Of a stretch of 64,000 nt of DNA, positions 1 through 8,586 are shown in pieces. The stretch lies in contig NZ_WHOM01000065.1 of NCBI RefSeq assembly GCF_009739465.1, positions 370,313-434,312 on the forward strand, in the 5' to 3' direction. The stretch is from Streptomyces apocyni. GTDB lineage: Bacteria > Actinomycetota > Actinomycetes > Streptomycetales > Streptomycetaceae. The position numbers and the translations under genes were made by a program. How positions within the stretch are numbered: position 1 is the stretch's first letter; each line of letters begins with the position of its first letter. The notes under the pieces were generated by a model. The model did no database searches and had not been told where the DNA came from. It saw nothing but the letters and a program-made list of their open reading frames with translations.

Positions 1-189
1 GGTGATGGTCACCGGGTCGGGAAAGTCGCCGGTCAGCAGGGCGGTGTACGCGGCTGTCGTGGCCGCGGTCGCGCAGGCGCCGGTCGTCCAGCCGGGGCGC
101 AGACCGGTGTGCTTGAGTTGGGCGGCACGTCCACCCTGCGCCTCGGGGACACCCTGCGCCTCACCACCGCTGTGTGCCTCACCACTCAT
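1..189 (-). CDS. cbiD: CbiD N-terminus (cobalt-precorrin-5B C1-methyltransferase), partial
   Basis: The gene runs off the left edge, so only the first 63 codons are visible. Translating the minus strand from the ATG at 189 gives a variable, Gly/Glu-rich start and then the stretch LRPGWTTGACATAATTAAY, which matches the conserved N-terminus of CbiD. CbiD is the anaerobic-type enzyme that methylates C1 of the corrin ring while the two-carbon fragment is lost. It is divergent from cobK with only 18 bases between the two start codons. The family call rests on this short motif. The start codon could lie a few codons further in, because the first 20 or so residues look unconserved. Confidence 0.85.
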   Translation of the reverse strand, partial: MSGEAHSGGEAQGVPEAQGGRAAQLKHTGLRPGWTTGACATAATTAAYTALLTGDFPDPVTIT

Positions 190-207
190 GAACGGACCCG
201 GGCTTTC

Positions 208-975
208 ATGCACGTACTGATACTGGGCGGAACGACGGAAGCCCGCCAACTGGCCGAGCTGCTGCACTCCGCGAGCGACGGTGGCCTGAAACTGACCAGT
301 TCACTCGCCGGGCGGGTCGCCAGCCCCCGACTGCCACCGGGCGAGGTGCGCGTCGGTGGCTTCGGCGGGGCCGACGGGATGGCGGCCTGGCTGCGCGAGC
401 ACGAGGTGGACGTGCTCATCGACGCCACCCACCCTTTCGCCGGGACCATCAGTTTCCACGCGGCGCGGGCCGCCGCCGCCACCCATGTTCCCCTGCTCGC
501 ATTGCGGCGACCCGGCTGGGTCCCCGGTGCGGGCGACCGGTGGCACGAGGTCGGCTCGCTGGCGGAGGCCGCGGAGCTGCTGCCCACGCTGGGCAGCCGG
601 GTGTTCCTCACCACCGGGCGGATGGGCCTGGCCGCGTTCGCGCACCCCGCGGCGGACGACCTGTGGTTCCTCGTACGGTCGGTCGACGCGCCCGAACCCC
701 CGCACCCGCCCCGGATGGAGGTGCTGCTCGACCGCGGCCCCTTCACCCTCGACGGGGAGCGCGAGCTGCTGCGCCGCCACCGCGTCGACGTCGTGGTGAC
801 GAAGGACAGCGGGGGAGCGGCCACGGCGCCGAAGCTCACGGCCGCGCGCGAGGCCGGGCTGCCCGTGGTCGTGGTCCGCAGGCCGCCCGTCCCGGAGGGC
901 GTGCCCGTCGCCGCCGACCCCACGGAGGCGCTGCGCTGGCTCCAGGAACGCCTGGACCAGGGCGGCGCCGCCTGA
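208..975 (+). CDS. cobK: Precorrin-6A reductase CobK/CbiJ
   Basis: This 255-residue protein reduces precorrin-6A (or the cobalt form) with NADPH during corrin ring synthesis in the cytoplasm. It opens with the Rossmann-like MHVLILGGTTEARQLAELL, and the mid-region VDVLIDATHPFAGTIS is the family hallmark. The reading frame stays open upstream to 109, but that part is the antisense of cbiD, and the family sequence starts at the ATG at 208. No good ribosome binding site precedes it and cbiD starts only 18 bases away, so the message may be nearly leaderless. The end converges on cobIJ with a 32-base gap. Length is normal for the family. Confidence 0.93.
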   Translation: MHVLILGGTTEARQLAELLHSASDGGLKLTSSLAGRVASPRLPPGEVRVGGFGGADGMAAWLREHEVDVLIDATHPFAGTISFHAARAAAATHVPLLALRRPGWVPGAGDRWHEVGSLAEAAELLPTLGSRVFLTTGRMGLAAFAHPAADDLWFLVRSVDAPEPPHPPRMEVLLDRGPFTLDGERELLRRHRVDVVVTKDSGGAATAPKLTAAREAGLPVVVVRRPPVPEGVPVAADPTEALRWLQERLDQGGAA

Positions 976-1007
976 GAGCGCGTCTTCGAGTGCGGCGCCG
1001 CGACGGT

Positions 1008-2546
1008 TCAGGCCTCCGGGTAGCGGCGGGGTGTCCAGACGATCTCCTCGCCGTCCCCGCGCCGTACGACCCGCGTCTGTGAGGAGCCGACCAGCAGCAC
1101 CGTACGCATGTCGACCTCGGCCGGGTCCAGGTCGGCCAGCCGTACGATCCGGACCCGCTCGCCGGAGCCGCCCACGTCCCGCGCGACCACCACCGGCGTG
1201 TCCGGCGCCCGGTGCTCCAGCAGAAGTTCGCGGGTCTTGCCCACCTGCCAGGTACGGCTCTGGGAACCGGGGTTGTAGAGCGCCAGCACCAAGTCCGCCG
1301 AGGCGGCGGCGCGCAGCCGCTCGGCGATGACCTCCCATGGCTTGAGCCGGTCGGACAGGGAGACCGTGGCGTAGTCGTGCCCGAGCGGGGCGCCCGCGCG
1401 GGCGGCGGCCGCGTTGGCGGCGGTCACGCCCGGCAGCACCCGCACCGGGACGTCCAGGTACTCCGGCTGGGCGGCGACCTCCAGCACGGCCGTGGCCATC
1501 GCGAAGATCCCCGGATCGCCGCCGGAGACCACCGCGACCCGCCGCCCGCGCCGGGCGAGGTCGAGCGCGAACTCGGCGCGTTCCGACTCCACCTTGTTGT
1601 CCGAGCCGTGCCGGACCTGACCGGGCCGTACCGGCACCCGGTCCAGATACGTGGTGTAGCCGACGAGGTCGTCGGCGGCGGCGATGGCACCCCGCGTCTC
1701 GGGCGTCAGCCACAGCGGACCAGCCGGGCCGGTCCCGACCACCACGACCTCACCCCGCTCCCGCGTCGCGGGCCGCTCGACGTCGACCCGGCTCGGCAGC
1801 ACACCCACCGAGAAGTACGGCACCGACTCCGCGTCCACGTCAGCGAACTCGGCGACCCGCTCCCCGTCCATGGTGGCCCGCTCGACATACCGGGCCTCGC
1901 CCAGCCGCCCCGAACCCTCCATCGCACGGCGCACCTTGGGGAACGTACGCCCCAGCTTCATCACCACGGCCGTGTCCGTCGCGGCGAGGCGCGCGGTCAG
2001 CTCGTCCTCGGGCAGCGTGCCCGGCAGGATGGTGAGGATCTCCTCGCCCTCAGCCAGCGGGGTGCCAAGGCGGGCCGCCGCGGCGGACACGGAGGTGACT
2101 CCGGGGATCACCTCGGTGTCGTACCGGTCGGCCAGTCGCTTGTGCATGTGCATGTAGGAGCCGTAGAAGAGCGGGTCGCCTTCCGCGAGCACCGCGACCG
2201 TCCGGCCCGCGTCCAGGTGTACGGCGAGCCGGGCCGACGCCTCGGCGTAGAACTCCTCCATGGCGCCCTTGTAGCCGCCGGGGTGGTCCGTGGTCTCCGT
2301 CGTCACCGGGTAGACCAGGCGCTCTTCGACGTGGTCGGCGCGCAGGTGCTTCGCCGCGATCGAGCGGGCGATGGACCGGCCGTGCCGGGCGCTGTGGTAC
2401 GCGATCACGTCCGCTTCGGCGATGACCTCGACGGCCCGGACGGTCATCAGGGACGGGTCACCGGGGCCGAGCCCGACGCCGTACAGCTTGCCGCTCGCGT
2501 CGGCGCTCACGTTGCCACTCACCTTGTCGCTCACGTTGTCGCTCAC
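1008..2546 (-). CDS. cobIJ: Fused precorrin-2 C20-methyltransferase / precorrin-3B C17-methyltransferase (CobI-CobJ)
   Basis: This 512-residue protein joins two SAM-dependent tetrapyrrole methylases in one chain. The N-terminal half (about residues 18-250) has the CobI-type start GVGLGPGDPSLMTVRAVEVI and later AEGDPLFYGSY. The C-terminal half (about 265-505) has VVVVGTGPAGPLWLTPETRG and SGGDPGIFAMA, typical of CobJ, which makes the ring-contracted precursor. Fused CobIJ is known in actinobacteria. The ATG at 2546 overlaps the cobH stop (ATGA), so translation is probably coupled. The first 17 residues consist of NVSDKVSGNVS-like repeats from a tandem DNA duplication and are probably a dispensable extension. 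It is the last gene of the cobG-cobH-cobIJ run. Confidence 0.93.
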   Translation of the reverse strand: MSDNVSDKVSGNVSADASGKLYGVGLGPGDPSLMTVRAVEVIAEADVIAYHSARHGRSIARSIAAKHLRADHVEERLVYPVTTETTDHPGGYKGAMEEFYAEASARLAVHLDAGRTVAVLAEGDPLFYGSYMHMHKRLADRYDTEVIPGVTSVSAAAARLGTPLAEGEEILTILPGTLPEDELTARLAATDTAVVMKLGRTFPKVRRAMEGSGRLGEARYVERATMDGERVAEFADVDAESVPYFSVGVLPSRVDVERPATRERGEVVVVGTGPAGPLWLTPETRGAIAAADDLVGYTTYLDRVPVRPGQVRHGSDNKVESERAEFALDLARRGRRVAVVSGGDPGIFAMATAVLEVAAQPEYLDVPVRVLPGVTAANAAAARAGAPLGHDYATVSLSDRLKPWEVIAERLRAAASADLVLALYNPGSQSRTWQVGKTRELLLEHRAPDTPVVVARDVGGSGERVRIVRLADLDPAEVDMRTVLLVGSSQTRVVRRGDGEEIVWTPRRYPEA

Positions 2547-3184
2547 TCTTCTTCACTCGCGATCGCGTTGAGCGCGGCGGCGGCGATGGCGCTGCCGCCG
2601 AGACGGCCGCGTACCACCAGGTGCTCCAGGCCCGACGGGTGTGCGGCCAGGGCGTCCTTGGACTCGGCGGCGCCGACGAAGCCAACCGGCACACCGATGA
2701 CGGCGGCCGGACGGGGCGCGCCTTCCTCGATCATCTCCAGCAGACGGAAGAGCGCGGTGGGCGCGTTGCCGACGGCGACCACGGCACCCTCCAGGCGGTC
2801 CCGCCACAGCTCCAGGGCGGCGGCGGTGCGCGTGGTGCCCATCTTCGCGGCGAGTGCCGGGACCGACGGGTCGGAGAGCGTGCACAGCACGTCGTTGTCG
2901 GCGGGCAGCCGCTTGCGGGTCACGCCGCTGGCCACCATCTGCACGTCGCAGAGGATGGGCGCGCCCGCACGCAGGGCCTCGCGGGCGCGGGCCACCACGT
3001 CCGGGGTGTGGCCGAGGTCGCGTACGAGGTCGACCATGCCGCAGGCGTGGATCATCCGGACCGCGACCTGGCTGACGTCAGCGGGCAGGGCCGCGAGGTC
3101 CGCCTCCGCGCGGATGGTGGCAAAGGACTGGCGGTAGATGGCCGCGCCGTCCTTCTCGTAGTCGAACACTGTGCTCTCGCTCAT
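2543..3184 (-). CDS. cobH: Precorrin-8X methylmutase CobH/CbiC
   Basis: This 213-residue enzyme moves the methyl group from C11 to C12 to give hydrogenobyrinate or the cobalt equivalent. The stretch VAVRMIHACGMVDLV carries the histidine known in this family to be catalytic, and ILCDVQMVASGV and AVIGVPVGFVGAAESK are further family motifs. The start is the ATG at 3184, which overlaps the cobG stop codon in an ATGA. The stop in turn overlaps the cobIJ start. This double coupling argues for one transcript making equal amounts of CobG, CobH and CobIJ. The open frame further upstream is the cobG gene read out of frame. Confidence 0.94.
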   Translation of the reverse strand: MSESTVFDYEKDGAAIYRQSFATIRAEADLAALPADVSQVAVRMIHACGMVDLVRDLGHTPDVVARAREALRAGAPILCDVQMVASGVTRKRLPADNDVLCTLSDPSVPALAAKMGTTRTAAALELWRDRLEGAVVAVGNAPTALFRLLEMIEEGAPRPAAVIGVPVGFVGAAESKDALAAHPSGLEHLVVRGRLGGSAIAAAALNAIASEEE

Positions 3185-4512
3185 CCGTTGACGTTCGTGG
3201 TGCGTGCCGCCGCCACGCTGGCGGCGGCATCGGTGGTACGGGGATATCCGTCCCGTACGACGGTGACCCGGTAGCCGTCCGTGCGGGCGACCACGTCGAC
3301 GTGGTCGCCGCGCGGTCGGCCGCAGCGGCGTTCGCAGCCCGACCAGTACACGGGCAGCGGGTTCGTACCGGCGCCTTCGCTGTCGAGGGCCGCCGCCGCG
3401 TCCGTACGGACATCCGCCAGGGACTTGGCACAGCCGGGACGACCGACGCAGGCACCCGCACCAACCCAGGGTGAGGCTGGGTCGGTGACCAGGCCCACAG
3501 CCTCCAGAGCTTCCAGGGCTTCCAGAGCGGGCACCCCATGGGCGGCCACGTCCGGCAGGACGATGCCCCGCCAAGGAGTCAGCCGCAGCTCGCCGCCGTG
3601 CTGGGTGAGGGCATCCCACTGTTCACCGGTGAGCTTGCCCAGGGGGGCCAGTACGGACAGCGACCGCCTGCCGCCGGGACCGGTGATGACGCCCGGCGCG
3701 GGACCGGGAGCAGCGGGACCCGGAGCAGCGGCGGGACCCAGGACCCCCGTACCGCGCGGAGCCTCGGCGGATCGCGCGGCCGTAGGCAGCCGTCGTACGA
3801 CCTCGCGCGCCAACTCCTCGGGACCGCCGGGCAGCTCCCCCATCCGCCAGGCGCGTCCCTGACTCGCCTCGCCCGCCTCGCCCGCCGCGCTCGCTGTGAC
3901 GAACGCCTCGGCGGCCAGCAGCGCGGCCCGGGGAGCATCCTCCGTAGCGACGGTAAGCGTCTCCGAACCGATCGATACCCACGCGCACTCACCTCCCGCC
4001 GCCCGCAGGGCGATGTCGGCGCCGAGCGCCGCCACATCCCCCCGCCCGTCGTCGATGGCGAACAGGAAACGGCCCGACAACGCGATCGCAGCTTCGCTCT
4101 CGCACAGCATCGCGTCCAGGGCGTGCAGCCACAGCCGTACGTCCACAAGCCCCTGTCCGTCGAGCCCGGAGAGCGGCGAGGCGACGATGTTGCGCACCCG
4201 CTCGTGGGCGCGGGACGGCAGCAGTCCCGCCGCGTCAAGCAACTCGGCCAGCTCCAGGCCATCCCCGCTGTCCAGCCCGCGCAACTGCACGTTGCCGCGC
4301 GAGGTGAGGTGGAGGTCTCCGTCGCCGAGCCGCCTGGCCGCGTCCCCCAGGGCCAGCGCCTGCCGCGCCGTCAGCACACCGCCCGGAATCCGGACACGGG
4401 CGAGCGCGCCATCGTCCGCGCTATGCAGACGCAAAGCTCCTGGACAGGCGTCGTCGCGCTGCCGTGGACGCATCGCGTCAGGGCGCGGAGAACCTGCGGG
4501 GGCGGTGGGCAT
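3181..4512 (-). CDS. cobG: Precorrin-3B synthase CobG (sulfite/nitrite reductase-like)
   Basis: CobG is the oxygen-dependent monooxygenase that makes precorrin-3B in the aerobic pathway, using a 4Fe-4S centre. Two cysteine pairs near the C-terminus, CVGRPGC and CERRC in the context WSGCERRCGRP, fit the iron-sulfur/siroheme ligand pattern of the nitrite and sulfite reductase family. The N-terminal half has the ferredoxin-like repeat, with LHLTSRGNVQLRGLD. With the start at 4512 the protein is 443 residues, normal for the family. In-frame ATGs at 4524 and 4533 are alternatives, and none has a strong ribosome binding site. It heads the cobG-cobH-cobIJ operon and is divergent from the cobN riboswitch. 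An aerobic-type CobG beside an anaerobic-type CbiD name is a common actinobacterial mix. Confidence 0.9.
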   Translation of the reverse strand: MPTAPAGSPRPDAMRPRQRDDACPGALRLHSADDGALARVRIPGGVLTARQALALGDAARRLGDGDLHLTSRGNVQLRGLDSGDGLELAELLDAAGLLPSRAHERVRNIVASPLSGLDGQGLVDVRLWLHALDAMLCESEAAIALSGRFLFAIDDGRGDVAALGADIALRAAGGECAWVSIGSETLTVATEDAPRAALLAAEAFVTASAAGEAGEASQGRAWRMGELPGGPEELAREVVRRLPTAARSAEAPRGTGVLGPAAAPGPAAPGPAPGVITGPGGRRSLSVLAPLGKLTGEQWDALTQHGGELRLTPWRGIVLPDVAAHGVPALEALEALEAVGLVTDPASPWVGAGACVGRPGCAKSLADVRTDAAAALDSEGAGTNPLPVYWSGCERRCGRPRGDHVDVVARTDGYRVTVVRDGYPRTTDAAASVAAARTTNVNG

Positions 4513-4599
4513 GGCGGCGAGCATACCGACCATCACACGAACCGTAAGCTCCGCGCTTGGGCCATAGCTTCCCGTCGCCTCCCCTCGCCCCCCAGCGCT

Positions 4600-4765
4600 T
4601 CCCCTCGCCCTTACTATGACCCTCGGTGGATCACGCGGTCCGCCAACGCCACCACGGCGACAGGGGAGGAAGCCCGGTGTGAATCCGGCGCGGTCCCGCC
4701 ACTGTGAGCTCGGCCTCAGTCCGTCAGGACGGTGGCCGGGTGAGCCAGGAACTCCCTTCCCCACG
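4600..4765 (+). promoter_or_regulatory. Cobalamin riboswitch controlling cobN
   Basis: The core around 4671-4712 reads GGAAGCCCGGTGTGAATCC and then GGTCCCGCCACTGTGA, the B12 box and adjoining conserved blocks of the cobalamin aptamer. It is followed by paired GTCC/GGAC and GGCC/GGCC arms and a closing GAGCCAGGAACTC near 4750. It sits about 110 bases upstream of the cobN start on the same strand. Adenosylcobalamin binding would be expected to reduce cobN expression. The exact ends are estimated. Confidence 0.93.
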
Positions 4766-4874
4766 CTCTTGACTTCGCTCGATTCGACCGATTCGCGCGG
4801 AGTCGCCAGAGCAGGGGAAACCCCATTCCGACACAACCCCGGGGCGCGGACACCCCGAGGAAGGCCGCCGCCGC

Positions 4875-7800
4875 ATGCTCCTGCTCCTGTCGACGTCCGA
4901 CACCGACCTGCTCAGCGCGCGCGCCGCGACCGGCCCGGTGACCTATCGCTTCGCCAACCCCTCCCGGCTCGCGCTCGACGACCTCCCGGCCCTGCTCGAC
5001 GGCGTCGACCTGGTCGTCGTACGCCTCCTGGGCGGGGTCCGTGCCTGGCAGGACGGCCTCGACCAGCTCACCGCGAGCGGTCTGCCGGTTGTCGTGCTCA
5101 CCGGTGAACAGGCCCCCGACGCCCAGCTGATGGCCGCCTCCACGGTCCCGATCGGCATCGCGGCCGAGGCGCACGCCTACCTCGCGCACGGCGGCCCCGG
5201 CAACCTCGAACAGCTCGCCCGCTTCCTCTCCGACACCGTGCTGCTCACCGGCCACGGCTTCGACCCGCCCGCGCCCGCCCCCACCTGGGGCCCACTGGAC
5301 CGCGAGGCACGGGAGGCGGATGAGGCACGGGACGTCACAGGCCCGACGGTCGCCGTGCTCTACTACCGCGCCCACCACATGAGCGGCAACACCGCCTTCA
5401 TCAGCTCGCTGTGCGACGCCATCGAGGACGCGGGCGGACGGCCCCTTCCGCTGTACGTGGCGTCCCTCCGCGCCCCCGAGCCGGAGCTGATCGACGCACT
5501 GCGGGCCGCCGACGCCATCGTGACCACCGTCCTCGCGGCGGGCGGCACCAAGCCCGCCGAGGCATCCGCGGGCGGCGACGACGAGTCCTGGGACGCGGGC
5601 GCCCTCACCGGCCTGGACGTCCCGATCCTCCAGGCCCTGTGCCTCACCGGCTCGCGGACCGCCTGGGAGGAGAGCGACGAGGGCGTCTCGCCGCTGGACG
5701 CCGCCAGCCAGATCGCCGTACCCGAGTTCGACGGCCGCCTGATCACCGTGCCGTTCTCCTTTAAGGAGATCGACGCCGACGGCCTTCCCGCGTACGTGGC
5801 CGACCCCGAGCGCGCCGCCCGCGTCGCCGGAATCGCCGTACGCCACGCACGCCTCAAGCACATCCCGGCCGCCAGCAAGCGCCTCGCCCTGGTCCTGTCC
5901 GCGTACCCGACCAAGCACTCCCGGATCGGTAACGCGGTCGGCCTGGACACCCCCGCCAGCGCGGTGGCGCTGCTGCGCCGACTCCTCGACGAGGGCTACG
6001 ATTTCGGCCCGGCCGAGGACATCCCGGGCCTCGCGTCCGGTGACGGCGACGAGCTGATCCGGGCGCTGATCGAGGCGGGTGGCCACGACCAGAACTGGCT
6101 CACCGACGAGCAGCTGGCCCGCAACCCGGTCCGTATCCCGGCCGCGGACTACCGCCGCTGGTACGACACACTGCCCGCGGAACTGCGCTCCGCCGTCGAG
6201 GAGCACTGGGGCCCGGCACCGGGCGAGATGTTCGTCGACCGCAGCCGCAACCCGGAGGGCGACATCGTCCTCGCCGCCCTGCGCCGCGGCAATCTGCTCA
6301 TCCTGATCCAGCCCCCGCGCGGCTTCGGCGAGAACCCCATCGCCATCTACCACGACCCCGACCTGCCGCCCTCGCACCACTACCTGGCCGCCTACCGCTG
6401 GATCGCGGCCTCCGCCGACGACGGCGGCTTCGGTGCCGACGCGATGATCCACCTCGGCAAGCACGGCAACCTGGAGTGGCTGCCCGGCAAGAACGCGGGC
6501 CTGTCCGCCGCCTGCGGCCCCGACGCCGCGCTCGGTGACCTGCCGCTGATCTACCCCTTCCTGGTCAACGACCCGGGCGAGGGCACCCAGGCCAAGCGCC
6601 GCGTGCACGCCACGCTGATCGACCACCTGGTCCCGCCGATGGCCCGCGCCGAGTCGTACGGCGACATCGCGCGCCTGGAGCAACTCCTCGACGAATACGC
6701 CCAGATCTCCTCCATGGACCCGGCGAAACTCCCGGCGATCCGCGCCCAGATCTGGACCCTCATCCAGGCCGCGAAGCTGGACCACGACCTGGGCCTCGCC
6801 GACCGCCCGGACGACGACGGCTTCGACGACTTCCTGCTGCACGTCGACGGCTGGCTGTGCGAGGTCAAGGACGCCCAGATCCGCGATGGTCTGCACGTAC
6901 TCGGCAATCCGCCGGCCGGCGCCGACCGGGTCAACCTGGTCCTCGCCATCCTGCGCGCCCGCCAGATCTGGGGCGGCTCCTCGGCACTTCCCGGCCTGCG
7001 CGAGGCCCTGGGTCTGGACGAGTCGGCACCGGGCCGTACGGCCGCCGATGCCACCGAGGCACAGGCCCGCGCGCTCGTCCAGGCGATGGACGACGCGGGC
7101 TGGGACCTGGCGGCCGTCCCCACCGACCAGGGCGAACAGGTCGCCGCCATCCTGGAGTTCGCCGCTCGCGAGGTCGTTCCGCGGCTCGCCGGGACCACGG
7201 CGGAACTGGGCCACGCGGTCCACGCCCTGAACGGCGGCTTCGTCCCGGCAGGCCCCTCAGGATCCCCGCTGCGCGGCCTGGTCAACGTCCTTCCGACGGG
7301 CCGCAACTTCTACTCCGTCGACCCCAAGGCGGTCCCGTCCCGCCTCGCGTGGGAGACCGGCCAGGCACTCGCCGACTCCCTCCTGGAGCGCTACCGCACC
7401 GACAACGGCGACTGGCCCACCTCGGTCGGCCTCTCGCTGTGGGGGACAAGCGCGATGCGCACGGCGGGCGACGATGTGGCCGAAGCCCTGGCCCTGCTCG
7501 GCATCCGCCCGGTCTGGGACGACGCCTCGCGCCGCGTCACGGGCCTGGAGCCCATCCCGTACGAGGAGTTGGGGCGCCCCCGCGTCGACGTCACGCTGCG
7601 CATCTCCGGCTTCTTCCGCGACGCCTTCCCGCACACGATCGGGCTGCTTGACGACGCCGTACGGCTGGCCGCGTCCCTGGACGAGCCCGCGGACGTCAAT
7701 TTCGTCCGCGCCCACACCCAGGCCGACCTGGCGGTCCACGGCGACGAACGCCGGGCCACCACCCGTATCTTCGGCTCCCGCCCCGGCACGTACGGCGCCG

Positions 7801-8480
7801 GACTGCTCCAGCTCATCGACTCCCGCGACTGGCGCACCGACGCCGACCTCGCCGAGGTCTACACGGTCTGGGGCGGCTACGCCTACGGCCGCGAACTCGA
7901 CGGCTGCCCGGCCCGCGAGGAGATGGAGACGGCGTACCAGCGGATCGCGGTCGCCGCGAAGAACACGGACACCCGCGAGCACGACATCGCGGACTCGGAC
8001 GACTACTTCCAGTACCACGGCGGCATGGTCGCCACCGTCCGCGCACTGCGCGGGACGGCCCCGGAGGCGTACATCGGCGACTCCACCCGCCCGGAGACGG
8101 TCCGCACCCGCACGCTCGTCGAGGAGACCTCCCGCGTCTTCCGCGCCCGGGTGGTCAACCCCAAGTGGATCGAGGCGATGCGCCGCCACGGCTACAAGGG
8201 CGCCTTCGAACTCGCCGCCACCGTCGACTACCTCTTCGGCTACGACGCCACCACGGGCGTGGTCGCCGACTGGATGTACGACAAGCTCACCGAGACGTAC
8301 GTCCTGGACCCCACCAACCGCGACTTCCTCCAGCAGGCCAACCCGTGGGCCCTGCACGGCATCGCCGAGCGGCTGCTGGAGGCGCAGTCGCGCGGGATGT
8401 GGGAGAAGCCGGACCCGGCGGTGCTGGAGGCGCTGCGGCAGGTGTACCTGGAGACGGAGGGGGACCTCGAGGGCGAGTGA
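4875..8480 (+). CDS. cobN: Cobaltochelatase subunit CobN
   Basis: This 1201-residue protein is the large, substrate-binding subunit of the ATP-dependent cobalt chelatase that inserts Co2+ into hydrogenobyrinic acid a,c-diamide, with CobS and CobT-type partners not seen here. Recognisable blocks are the N-terminal CobN-specific region, ALVLSAYPTKHSRIGNAVGL, the central MIHLGKHGNLEWLPGK that is diagnostic for CobN and the related magnesium chelatase H subunit, and the C-terminal EVYTVWGGYAYGREL and GMWEKPDPAVLEALR. The ATG at 4875 has GAGGAAGG about 14 bases upstream. Length is near the usual 1200-1300. Expression is expected to be switched by the B12 riboswitch in its leader. Confidence 0.96.
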   Translation: MLLLLSTSDTDLLSARAATGPVTYRFANPSRLALDDLPALLDGVDLVVVRLLGGVRAWQDGLDQLTASGLPVVVLTGEQAPDAQLMAASTVPIGIAAEAHAYLAHGGPGNLEQLARFLSDTVLLTGHGFDPPAPAPTWGPLDREAREADEARDVTGPTVAVLYYRAHHMSGNTAFISSLCDAIEDAGGRPLPLYVASLRAPEPELIDALRAADAIVTTVLAAGGTKPAEASAGGDDESWDAGALTGLDVPILQALCLTGSRTAWEESDEGVSPLDAASQIAVPEFDGRLITVPFSFKEIDADGLPAYVADPERAARVAGIAVRHARLKHIPAASKRLALVLSAYPTKHSRIGNAVGLDTPASAVALLRRLLDEGYDFGPAEDIPGLASGDGDELIRALIEAGGHDQNWLTDEQLARNPVRIPAADYRRWYDTLPAELRSAVEEHWGPAPGEMFVDRSRNPEGDIVLAALRRGNLLILIQPPRGFGENPIAIYHDPDLPPSHHYLAAYRWIAASADDGGFGADAMIHLGKHGNLEWLPGKNAGLSAACGPDAALGDLPLIYPFLVNDPGEGTQAKRRVHATLIDHLVPPMARAESYGDIARLEQLLDEYAQISSMDPAKLPAIRAQIWTLIQAAKLDHDLGLADRPDDDGFDDFLLHVDGWLCEVKDAQIRDGLHVLGNPPAGADRVNLVLAILRARQIWGGSSALPGLREALGLDESAPGRTAADATEAQARALVQAMDDAGWDLAAVPTDQGEQVAAILEFAAREVVPRLAGTTAELGHAVHALNGGFVPAGPSGSPLRGLVNVLPTGRNFYSVDPKAVPSRLAWETGQALADSLLERYRTDNGDWPTSVGLSLWGTSAMRTAGDDVAEALALLGIRPVWDDASRRVTGLEPIPYEELGRPRVDVTLRISGFFRDAFPHTIGLLDDAVRLAASLDEPADVNFVRAHTQADLAVHGDERRATTRIFGSRPGTYGAGLLQLIDSRDWRTDADLAEVYTVWGGYAYGRELDGCPAREEMETAYQRIAVAAKNTDTREHDIADSDDYFQYHGGMVATVRALRGTAPEAYIGDSTRPETVRTRTLVEETSRVFRARVVNPKWIEAMRRHGYKGAFELAATVDYLFGYDATTGVVADWMYDKLTETYVLDPTNRDFLQQANPWALHGIAERLLEAQSRGMWEKPDPAVLEALRQVYLETEGDLEGE

Positions 8481-8490
8481 CGACGACGGG

Positions 8491-8520
8491 CGAGTGACCG
8501 ACGGGCGAGTGACCGACGGG
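8491..8520. repeat. Tandem 15-bp repeat after cobN
   Basis: Two perfect copies of CGAGTGACCGACGGG, with a decayed third copy overlapping the cobN stop codon. It appears to be a local duplication of the 3' end of cobN. Confidence 0.85.
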
Positions 8521-8545
8521 CGGGCGCGCAGACCGCGCCCGCCCG
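8517..8545. terminator. Hairpin between convergent cobN and the PhnE-like gene
   Basis: A perfect 12-bp inverted repeat (CGGGCGGGCGCG and its complement) with a 5-base loop lies 37 bases past the cobN stop. There is no T-tract, which is common for Streptomyces terminators. It is placed to stop transcription from either side. Confidence 0.7.
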
Positions 8546-8554
8546 CCTCGGCGT

Positions 8555-8586
8555 CTTGTCGCCTTGTCGCCTTGTCGCCTTGTCGC
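8555..8586. repeat. Four tandem copies of CTTGTCGC
   Basis: Four perfect head-to-tail copies of the octamer run up to and into the stop codon of the PhnE-like gene. A change in copy number would not alter the protein, because the stop lies at the edge. Confidence 0.9.

Noticed and set aside
1212..3137. A 641-codon plus-strand frame
   Set aside because: It lies antisense to cobIJ and cobH; high-GC DNA leaves the opposite strand open. No family motif, and residues are those of third-position bias.
4716..7223. An 835-codon minus-strand frame inside cobN
   Set aside because: Pure antisense shadow of cobN.
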